IMG/VR virus record: IMGVR_UViG_3300032116_001001
Span: 1 to 29,085 of that record
Source: a virus
Direction: 5' to 3' (one strand)
DNA: 29,085 bases
Part shown: piece by piece, positions 10,861-18,900 of the stretch
Layout: every line of letters begins with the position of its first letter
Numbering within the stretch: position 1 is the stretch's first letter
Made by a program: the position numbers and the translations under genes
The notes under the pieces: model-generated
Told to the model about the DNA's origin: nothing
What the model saw: only the letters and a program-made list of their open reading frames with translations
The model's database searches: none

Positions 10861-10900
10861 AGGGAGTAAAGCGGGAGATAGTCCGGTTTACGAGCTGTAC

Positions 10901-11176
10901 GCTACGGGTGAAACCCTTCGCGTAGCCCCCTAGGGCGAAGCGATCAGTACCACTAAATACGGGATAATTCTATTCAGTATTGAATCTCATTATGTGAGAC
11001 AATCAGCTTGGTATAAAACTTATACTGGGTACATTAGAAATGTACCTGTAGATGAATCTTCATAACCTACTGGGTAGGTTCTTAAATTCATCCTCAACTT
11101 GGTATAAGGAATCTGTGATTCCGGCCCGTCTATTCCGGCGGATGAACACAGTTCATCTAGCAGACGCTACCGCGTC
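10901..11176 (+). ncRNA. Hairpin-rich structured leader RNA upstream of terminase
   Basis: Successive stem-loops, mostly perfect with 3-nt loops. 10906-10916: 4 bp, loop GAA. 10985-10999: 5 bp. 11011-11025: 6 bp, loop AAC. 11028-11046: 8 bp, loop AGA. 11064-11080: 7 bp, loop TGG, inside an outer 7-bp stem 11051-11057/11086-11092. 11108-11122: 6 bp, loop TGT. 11141-11157: 7 bp, loop ACA. 11163-11176: 5 bp, loop TACC. Two stems around 10901-10940 are mutually exclusive (GCTACG/CGTAGC against CTTCGC/GCGAAG). CTTGGTATAA repeats at 11007-11016 and 11098-11107. The 3' end reaches 14 bp from the ribosome site AGGAG. Arms differ in sequence, so this is structure rather than a repeat array. It may be a leader, a packaging-related RNA, or a DNA packaging site. 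Confidence 0.6.
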
Positions 11177-11199
11177 AGCCCTTTATTTTAGGAGATTAC

Positions 11200-13062
11200 G
11201 TGGCTGATAACTCAGCAGATATAGCCAAGCGTATTATCCTTGGATGTGTAGCAGAAGGTATGACTATCGATGCGGCCTGTGGCAGCGCCGGTAAGTCCAT
11301 CAAGACCTACGAGTACTACCGTCGCACCGATAAGGTATTTGCAGACAAGATAGATCGAACCCGCCTTGGTTTAAAGGAGAAGTCCTTTGCATCCGGCGAC
11401 GTTCACGATATCGACTTCGTGGAGTTCCGCCAGAAGTTTCTGCACAGCCAGACCTTCCCGCACCAGAAGAACCTCATAGATGTTATCGAAGGCCGTGAAC
11501 CTTCGTGGTTCCACCCCAGTATGAAATATGAGCCAGGACTTGCCTCAAACCGCGTCCTGATAAATATTCCGCCAAACCACGCCAAGTCGATTACGGTCAC
11601 CGTCGACTACGTTACCTGGCAGGTAGCACGTAACCCTAACTTCCGAGTACTGATAGTCTCACAGACACAGCAACTTGCAGCAGACTTTCTCTACGCCATC
11701 AAGCAGCGACTAACGCATCCGATGTATGCAGAACTCCAGAGCGCTTATGCAGCTGGCGTAGGGTTTAACTCTAAGACGGCCTCTTGGCAGGCAACCCGCG
11801 TCACCTTCGGTGATGAACTTCGTGAGTCTTCCGAAAAAGACCCGAACATTGAAGCCGTCGGTATTGGCGGTCAGATTTACGGTAAGCGTGCCGATATGAT
11901 TATTGTCGATGACGCCGTTACTCTCAAGAACGCTAATGAGTTTGAGAAGCAAATCCGGTGGTTAACCCAAGACGTGCGTTCCCGTCTTAACCCTACCGGT
12001 AAGTTAATTATTATTGGTACACGAGTAGCCTCGGTAGACCTATACCGCGAACTTCGCTCTGAGGATAGATACCCAGGCGGCCTTGTCCCTTGGAAGTATC
12101 TAGCGATGCCAGCCCTGTTAGACGCAGATGAAGACCCCGACAAGTGGGTTACTCTTTGGCCCGCCTCAGATGCACCATTTGATGGACAGGCAGAATCTGA
12201 TAAGAACGATGACGGTCTATACCCACGTTGGTCTGGTCGTAACCTTTACAACGAACGTCAAGCGATGGATGCTAGTACCTGGGCTTTGGTCTACCAGCAG
12301 CAGGATGTATCTGAGAACGCTGCCTTTGACCCCGTATGTGTAAAAGGCTCCATTGATGGAATGCGTAAGGCGGGCAACTTAGTTGCAGGCCACCCAGGAC
12401 ATCCACGAGACTTAAACGGCTTTACCTACATCTGTGGGCTAGACCCTGCGATGATTGGCGATACCGCAGCTATCTGTTACGCCATTGATAGATCAACGAG
12501 CAAGAGGTACATAGTAGATGCTATCAAGATTAGCCGTCCGTCTCCAGCCGATATACGTAATCTTATTTTTGATTGGACATCCCTATACTCACCGTCCGAA
12601 TGGATTGTCGAAAAGAACGCCTTCCAATCCTTCTTAACGCAGGACGAAGGCATCCGTATGCACCTAGCATCACGCGGCGTGCAGTTTAAGGAACACCATA
12701 CCGGCTCTAATAAATGGGATGCCGGTTTCGGTGTGGCATCTATGTCTACCCTCTTTGGTACTAAGCAGTTTGATGGTAAGCACCATAGAGATAACCTGAT
12801 ACACCTTCCATCAGATCAGACCGAGAACATTAAGGCTCTGATAGAGCAGTTGATTACCTGGACTCCAACGACTAAGGGTAAGACCGATATGGTGATGGCA
12901 CTATGGTTCTGTGAAATCCGAGCACGTGAGATGCTCAACTACGGCAAGTATGCCACCCACCATATGAAAAACCCTTTCCTCTCTCGTCAAGAGATAGGCA
13001 AAAGAACAGTGATTAACCTAGAAGAAGCATTCGCAGAGCAAAACAAAATCAGAGTCATATAG
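11200..13062 (+). CDS. terL: Terminase large subunit (DNA-packaging ATPase/nuclease)
   Basis: 620 residues from GTG 11200, with AGGAG 7 nt upstream. Variant Walker A near 121-131 (NIPPNHAKS), Walker B near 232-238 (DMIIVDDA). The RNase-H-like nuclease follows: Asp415 in CGLDPAMIGDTAA, an acidic WIVEKNAF near 466-473, and Asp563 in KGKTDMVMA. It drives DNA into the prohead and cuts the concatemer. The N-terminal 60 residues (IAKRIILGCVAEGMTIDAACGSAGKSIKTYEYYRR) look like a helix-turn-helix, as in a small terminase; no separate small-terminase gene is seen beside it. First gene of the late operon. Confidence 0.95.
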   Translation: MADNSADIAKRIILGCVAEGMTIDAACGSAGKSIKTYEYYRRTDKVFADKIDRTRLGLKEKSFASGDVHDIDFVEFRQKFLHSQTFPHQKNLIDVIEGREPSWFHPSMKYEPGLASNRVLINIPPNHAKSITVTVDYVTWQVARNPNFRVLIVSQTQQLAADFLYAIKQRLTHPMYAELQSAYAAGVGFNSKTASWQATRVTFGDELRESSEKDPNIEAVGIGGQIYGKRADMIIVDDAVTLKNANEFEKQIRWLTQDVRSRLNPTGKLIIIGTRVASVDLYRELRSEDRYPGGLVPWKYLAMPALLDADEDPDKWVTLWPASDAPFDGQAESDKNDDGLYPRWSGRNLYNERQAMDASTWALVYQQQDVSENAAFDPVCVKGSIDGMRKAGNLVAGHPGHPRDLNGFTYICGLDPAMIGDTAAICYAIDRSTSKRYIVDAIKISRPSPADIRNLIFDWTSLYSPSEWIVEKNAFQSFLTQDEGIRMHLASRGVQFKEHHTGSNKWDAGFGVASMSTLFGTKQFDGKHHRDNLIHLPSDQTENIKALIEQLITWTPTTKGKTDMVMALWFCEIRAREMLNYGKYATHHMKNPFLSRQEIGKRTVINLEEAFAEQNKIRVI

Positions 13063-13070
13063 GAGACATA

Positions 13071-13364
13071 ATGAAGATACGCGGAGAATCAGGCGCTGTT
13101 CCAGCCAGAGGTAGCGGTGTATCTGGAGGCAAGGTGAATACTCCTAAAGTTTCAACTAAAAAAACAGATCCTACTGCTGCCTTAAAAAAATCTGGAATTG
13201 AAAAACTTACTAAACTTAATAAGACAACAAGTGAAGCCCATATTCTTTCTGCTGTAAGACAAGGAAAAATAACAGCAAAAGAAGCAGCTGCTATTGATCC
13301 TAAAAAATTTGGTATCTTAGTAAATCCAAAAATTGTTTCATCAAAAACTATAAAGTTAAATTAA
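13071..13364 (+). CDS. Hypothetical 97-residue Lys-rich protein
   Basis: GGAG ahead of ATG 13071. Gly/Ser/Lys-rich N-terminus, then a helical region TAALKKSGIEKLTKLNKTTSEAHILSAVRQGKITAKEAAAIDPKKFG. Codon use is clearly more A/T-rich and Lys-AAA-rich than in the flanking terminase and portal genes, so it may have been acquired separately. Between terminase and portal it could be a head-assembly factor. Function unknown. Confidence 0.7.
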   Translation: MKIRGESGAVPARGSGVSGGKVNTPKVSTKKTDPTAALKKSGIEKLTKLNKTTSEAHILSAVRQGKITAKEAAAIDPKKFGILVNPKIVSSKTIKLN

Positions 13365-13374
13365 GGACCCCACA

Positions 13375-15132
13375 TTGTTATCAGTCAAAGAAGTTGACGC
13401 GAAACTATCGCGGCTACGCCAGCGGTCAGCATCACGCGACCAGCGTATGCGCGACGTGCTTTCGGTACGTCAAGGAGATATTTCAAAAGTATTTCCATCT
13501 ATGTTCTCCGAGGACTATCCTAAGCCTCTCGTTGCCAACTTCATTGACGTAGCAGCACGCGATCTAGCAGAAGCGATGGCGCCACTGCCATCCTTTAACT
13601 GTTCAGCAACTAATATGGTTTCCGATACGGCCCGTAAAGCTGCAGATACTCGCACCCGTATTGCCAACTTCTATGTATCAAACTCTGACCTACAGCTCCA
13701 GATGTACACTGCAGCCGATTGGTATAACACCTACGGTATGTGCGTTGGTATGGTTGAGATGGATTACGACGACAACAACCCACGTATCCGTATGCTCAAC
13801 CCATTTGGTATCTACCCAGAATTAGACCGATACGGCAGAACACTATCTGTCACTCAGGTTATTATTACCGATGCAGAGTCTTTGGCAGCGCAGTACCCAG
13901 AGTTTTATGACCAGATTCTAGGTCGTAACCAGTACCAACTATCTTCACCTTATGTGTCAATGGTTCGCTACCACGACAAGGATCAGGACCTACTCTACTT
14001 ACCAGAGCGTAAGAACCTAGTCTTATCTTCAACACCTAACATTCTTGGTAAGTGTATGGCACGTACCGTAATGCGTTCATCCTTAGACGGAGAAGCACGC
14101 GGTCAGTTTGATGATGTACTCTCAGTACAACTCGCTCGTGCTCGCTTTGCTATCTTGCAGATTCAAGCAGCTGAGAAGTCTATCCAAGCACCTATTGCTA
14201 TCCCACAGGATGTGCAGGAACTTGCTCTCGGACCAGATGCAATTATGCGTTCTGCTAACCCACAAGGTATTCGTCGTGTACCACTTGAATTACCACCTGG
14301 AGTCTTTACTGAATCCGGCGTACTAGAGCGTGAACTTCGTATGGGTGCTCGTTACCCAGAGTCTCGTTCAGGCAACATCGACGCATCTGTTGTTACTGGT
14401 CGTGGCGTGCAAGCACTACAGGCTGGATTTGATACACAGATTAAGGCAGCACAGGCGCAGTTTGCTCGCCTCTTTACAGAACTTGCAGCACTTTGCTTTG
14501 AAGCAGATGAGAAAGTATTTGGCGGTATCCCTAAGACTATTAAGGGATCTGACGATGGAACACCGTATGTACTCAAGTACATCCCATCACGTGACATTAA
14601 GGGCGAATACGGCGTAGATGTCCGTTACGGCATTATGTCTGGTATGGATCCTAACCGCGCCATCATTGCTTTACTACAAATGCGTTCAGATAAGCTCGTC
14701 TCACGTGACTATGTACGCCGTGAGATTCCAATGGACCTTAACGTTACACAAGAGGAACAACGTGTTGATATTGAAGAGATGCGCGACTCTTTGCGTGTTG
14801 CTGTTGCTCAGTACGCTCAGGCGATACCGGCACTCGCGGCGCAAGGCCAAGACCCTTCACAGATTATCGGGCGTATCGCAGCTGTTATCCAAGGTCGCCA
14901 AAAGGGACAAGCGCTAGAGAACATTATCGAAAAGGCATTTATGCCAGAACCAGCCCCAACCCCAGAGATGCCACCTATGGCACCAGGTATGGAGCAACAG
15001 ATTCCAGCAGCAGGTGTGGCCCCCGCTCCTGCCTCGCAGCAACCTCCACAAGAACAAGCTGGTCAGGCCCCTGCTGCTGGTCAACGTCCAGATATAGCCC
15101 AACTACTCGCTGGTATATCCGGCGCAGCTTAA
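13375..15132 (+). CDS. Portal protein
   Basis: 585 residues from TTG 13375 (AAGGA upstream), a normal portal length. Position directly after terminase, the N-terminal stem pattern (KVFPSMFSEDYPKPLVANFIDVAARDLAEAMAPLPSF), the wing-like middle (FGIYPELDRYGR, RNQYQLSSPYVSMVRYHDKDQ), the later long helix (GRGVQALQAGFDTQIKAAQAQFARLFTELAALCFEADEKVFGG) and the Pro/Gln/Ala-rich tail all fit. The portal forms the 12-mer through which DNA enters. I assign it by context and architecture; no diagnostic residue is readable. Confidence 0.85.
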   Translation: MLSVKEVDAKLSRLRQRSASRDQRMRDVLSVRQGDISKVFPSMFSEDYPKPLVANFIDVAARDLAEAMAPLPSFNCSATNMVSDTARKAADTRTRIANFYVSNSDLQLQMYTAADWYNTYGMCVGMVEMDYDDNNPRIRMLNPFGIYPELDRYGRTLSVTQVIITDAESLAAQYPEFYDQILGRNQYQLSSPYVSMVRYHDKDQDLLYLPERKNLVLSSTPNILGKCMARTVMRSSLDGEARGQFDDVLSVQLARARFAILQIQAAEKSIQAPIAIPQDVQELALGPDAIMRSANPQGIRRVPLELPPGVFTESGVLERELRMGARYPESRSGNIDASVVTGRGVQALQAGFDTQIKAAQAQFARLFTELAALCFEADEKVFGGIPKTIKGSDDGTPYVLKYIPSRDIKGEYGVDVRYGIMSGMDPNRAIIALLQMRSDKLVSRDYVRREIPMDLNVTQEEQRVDIEEMRDSLRVAVAQYAQAIPALAAQGQDPSQIIGRIAAVIQGRQKGQALENIIEKAFMPEPAPTPEMPPMAPGMEQQIPAAGVAPAPASQQPPQEQAGQAPAAGQRPDIAQLLAGISGAA

Positions 15133-15149
15133 GCAGAGGAGGTGTAAAT

Positions 15150-15293
15150 ATGAACAAAGGATCACGTGCAGCAGCACCTATGTCAAAGCCAGTTGAAGGC
15201 AAGAAGGATACCTCTAAGCCAGCAGGACCAGGCAAGGTTGTACCATCAATGATGCCAGCAGGCCGTCGCGGAACAGCAGTAAAAAAAGGCTAA
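15150..15293 (+). CDS. 47-residue basic Pro/Ala/Lys peptide
   Basis: ATG 15150 with a strong AGGAGG. MNKGSRAAAPMSKPVEGKK, then SKPAGPGKVVPSMMPAGRRG and a terminal AVKKG. Intrinsically disordered and basic, similar in style to the basic microproteins at 25.5-26.4 kb. Perhaps packaged or head-associated; function unknown. Confidence 0.65.
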   Translation: MNKGSRAAAPMSKPVEGKKDTSKPAGPGKVVPSMMPAGRRGTAVKKG

Positions 15294-15320
15294 CAAATTT
15301 AGTAGAAGGTGTATGGGACG

Positions 15321-15530
15321 ATGGACAATAACAGAATTCGTCGTCCTATACGCCCTTCTGACTTTGTTGTAGTACTTGCAGAAACTGCATATAATTTATC
15401 GCAGGTAGCAACAGGATTTTTTGAATCATTATTAGAATTAAGTATTTACCATTCTAACCATAAAACTGAAACTAATCAGGCGTGGGAAGAGATGGCACAA
15501 GACCTAGAGACTTTAGAGGAGGACCGATGA
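15321..15530 (+). CDS. Hypothetical 69-residue helical protein
   Basis: ATG 15321 is taken; a GTG at 15309 is the alternative and neither ribosome site is strong. MDNNRIRRPIRPSDFVVVLAETAYNLSQVATGFFESLLELSIYH and an acidic C-terminus. Mostly helical with one hydrophobic face. ATGA coupling to the next gene. Structural accessory protein or unknown. Confidence 0.65.
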   Translation: MDNNRIRRPIRPSDFVVVLAETAYNLSQVATGFFESLLELSIYHSNHKTETNQAWEEMAQDLETLEEDR

Positions 15531-15937
15531 CAACAGCACCAATGAATCCATTGGCAGGCGTAGCAGGTCCTGGTAAATATTCAGTACGTACAGATAACCT
15601 TGATATGGGTTCAACTGCATACGGAGAAGGTGTAGAGACAGCCGCTATTAAAGCAGGCGCTCCACTTGCTAAAACAGCAAATATCCGTCCAGAACAAGCA
15701 GCGGTAATTCGTGAGGCTGCAGTATCAGAACCTATTACTCCATTATTTGCTCCAACACAACGCCCTCAAGAAGAAATCACAGCTGGCGTTGACATTGGAC
15801 CAGGCGTTGGATCATCAGCATTGATGATGGGTAAGTCAGTAGAAAAACTTTCAGATACTTTGGCAAAACTTTTGCCTTACGATACAACTGGTGAAATAAC
15901 AATACTTTATCAGCAAGCTGCTTCAAGAGGACTTTAA
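15527..15937 (+). CDS. Hypothetical 136-residue protein
   Basis: ATG 15527 (GAGGAGG 7 nt upstream, ATGA coupling) is preferred over an in-frame start at 15482 that reads the previous gene out of frame. A disordered Pro/Ala-rich start, then IRPEQAAVIREAAVSEP and a C-terminal helix KSVEKLSDTLAKLLPYDTTGEITILYQQAASRG. Lies directly before the giant protein gene, with a TAATG overlap. Candidate virion component. Confidence 0.65.
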   Translation: MTTAPMNPLAGVAGPGKYSVRTDNLDMGSTAYGEGVETAAIKAGAPLAKTANIRPEQAAVIREAAVSEPITPLFAPTQRPQEEITAGVDIGPGVGSSALMMGKSVEKLSDTLAKLLPYDTTGEITILYQQAASRGL

Positions 15938-18900
15938 TGGCTAGCACAAATTTAAAACTTGCTGCCACCCAAGCTCAATTAAATCCTAACGAAAAAAAAC
16001 AAGTTGATGCTTTATCTAGTTTGCTAGATACTCACAAAAATCTTTTAGATTTACCTCCTGCTCAGGCTAAACAAAAGTTTAATCAGTTACCTGCAGATCA
16101 GCAGAATGCTCTTGTAGAATTTAATGGAGATAAGCCTGAAGAAAATCGTGGCGCTTGGGGTACAGCTTGGCACTATACAGGTGGAAGACTTGTAGACGCT
16201 GGCAAAGTTGCATTAAATGCCGCTACAGCAGCGTCAGATTTTATGACACGTTTATATCGTTTTTCTAAAGTTGCAGAACAATTAGAAGAAGCGAAACCAG
16301 GTAACCAATTAAGAGGCCTATCAGGTCTTCAAACAGCTTGGGATGCCACAGGTAAAAGCGGAGAACTTGTCTTTGACCCAAACCGTATTAACAAGGCTAA
16401 AGCAAAATACACTCAAGACCGAGTTAATGTTGCCATTAAAGCATCTTCTGGTGTTCCGCTAGATGAGATTATTGCCAACGGTACAGAAGAAGAAAAACAG
16501 ATTGCTGCTAGAGCAAGCAAGAATCAAGACCCATTATATCAAGATGCTTACGATGCAGTAGTTGCTGCTAAATATTCACCTGGTCGTGATGTTGCTAATG
16601 CTGTATTACCAGAAGGACTAGAAGGTACAGGATTTCTTTACAAAGGAATTTCAGGCAGCGTTGATGCTTTATATAGATTTAGAACAGATCCATTACTAAT
16701 TCTTGGTAAGGCAAAGCAGGCATATGATGCTGCTAGTTATTCTTTAATGAAAATTATTGGAAGTCCACAAAAACTAGATGCAGCATTTACTAATCCTAAA
16801 GTTGTCGGTTTTTTTGATACATACGGAAAAGAACTTGACAACTTAAAGGTTGCTCGCTCATCTAAAGATATCAAGGCCGCAACAGAAGCGTCAACTAAAC
16901 TTAAGCGCATTGCTCCTGAATTTGGTCCAGCCGCTATTGATGAGTTTATTAGAGCTGGTGTTAAAGATGCACCTACAGCAAAAAACTACTTTGCTAACTT
17001 TGTTGATGTAAAAACAATTATTTCTGGACAGCCTGCTCGACAGACTCCACTTATTCCGCGTCTTGATGCAGCACGTAAAGCACGCATTGCCATCTATACG
17101 CAGGCAGATAAAGTTATTGATATTGATAAATCAGGTCGTAAGATTATTGCAGCACTTTATGGTTCAGAGCCACAATATGCAGATATTGCTACAGGTTTGA
17201 TAGATGATCCTGCACGCATCGCACAGTATGAATCATTTATATCCAAAACAAAGGGTCCTTCTGGGGCAATACGTATGCCACTTGAAGTTATCCAAGGACG
17301 CATTGACCGTTTTGCAGCAAAGTTCACAACTATTCCGTACTTTAAAGATGGCTTCTTTGATGTAATGTCAGATAACGCCTCTACTCAGGTATATCGAGTT
17401 GCTCGCCTTGCTAACTCTCGTTATCACAGCAAGATGATTGCTGAAGCATTTGAAGCTGGTACTGAAGGTCAACGCAAGCAGATATTTGTTGGTCTTTGGA
17501 ATACAGTCGCAGAAATTCGCGGTGTATCTAAGTCAGCTGTAGGCAAATCTTATATGGACCAGTTTGCAGGTAAAGGTCTTGAAAAGAGATATGCCGCAGA
17601 TATCGTAGTTGATAATGTTAATAGAGGAAATCCTGCACAATTTGGTGACCAGCAACTTGCGCTATTCCCATATCAGTTGTCATCTGGCATTGCAGTTCCG
17701 TCTGTGGTAGACCTTGATAGATTGGCTGTACGTTCAGGAATTGTTAACAAACTACTTGGTCTATCACACAAGCGTTCAGTAGATAAGATTTTATCTTATT
17801 GGGTTATTGGAACTCTAGCAGGACCGCGTTTTGCTATACGTAATGCTACTGAAGATTTGATGATGCACCTTGCTATCGGTGATTCTACTTTTGGAATTGG
17901 AACAGGTCGTGCTTTTTCTACTCGTTTACGCCTTGCTAAAGGTATTACTGGAGACGAATCCCTTAAGACTGTAGGAAAGAAAACACTTACCCTTGATCTT
18001 GAAGCAGGTGAAGTCGGTGTGCTTAACAAACTTATACGCCGTAAAGAATTAAAGACCTATGCTGCTAAGATTAAAGAAGCGCAGACCCCAGAAGATGTAC
18101 GTAAAATTATGGCTGATGCAGTCCTTAAAGACGGCCTAGGTCGAGTAGTCGATAAAAAGGGTGCTGAGTACCTTGCAGAAATTGCACAGTACGGAAACCT
18201 TGATGACACACTTCGTGCTATCGCAGAAGGTGGAAAGAACGGCCTTCGTGGTGCTGACCAATTCCTACAAGTAAGTGATGATGTTGCTAAGTATGGCAAG
18301 ATGGCAGCGATTGAGATTGACGGCGTTGCATACAAGCAGGCTGGTGGTGACTCTGCATTTACTCAGTTCAACCCAGTAGCAAATCAGCAAAATAGAGTAT
18401 CTTGGCTTGTACAACTAGGAGTTTCATCAACAGATGACCTAGCAAAGATTGCAGTTAAGCATCTTGATGATGAGCCAAAGGCTCTCCAGGCAATGCGTGA
18501 ATACCTTGAAAAACTTACACCCGCAGAACGTGGACGCTTCCAGCTATACGATGAGTCAGTTGGCGGTAATATTAACGTACACGCTAAGAAGGCATACGAC
18601 GCAGTTCGTAACTTATACTCAAAGCGTAATGGTCAGATTAACGATGACCTATTAAATAAAGTTCGTACTTTAGGTGATGATGGAGAGTATGCAGTCTCTA
18701 CCAAAAATCTTAGTCTTGAAGACCTACCAGATCGTATGAATCCAGACTTAACGCCAGAGTTTGTATCTGGACCTACACTTGTGCCAGTATCTGATACAGG
18801 CAACTACGCTGTAAGTCTTACAGATAAGGCTTGGGATGCGATGGGTGAAGCTAATGCACGCTTCTCACGTGAACCTATTGTCATCAATGAAATGATTCGC

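Larger units (their letters stand above)
10308..11199. other. 892-bp divergent control region without genes
   Basis: No convincing coding sequence: the only frame over 60 codons (minus strand, 10455-10664) covers the binding-site arrays and lacks a good start. From left to right it holds a leader hairpin, GTTACCA-type repeats, two LexA-like dyads, a four-unit DnaA-box array, an A/T-rich patch (about 10738-10757), a CRP/GlxR-like site, a candidate late promoter and a hairpin-rich leader. It separates the leftward small-gene operon from the rightward late operon and is the most likely replication origin and control switch in this window. Confidence 0.75.

Noticed and set aside
10985-11176. CRISPR array or tandem repeat in the leader
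   Set aside because: The hairpin arms differ in sequence and spacing, so there is no repeat-spacer pattern.
10880-11180. tRNA or tmRNA gene in the structured leader
   Set aside because: No T-loop consensus, no acceptor stem and no cloverleaf that fits.
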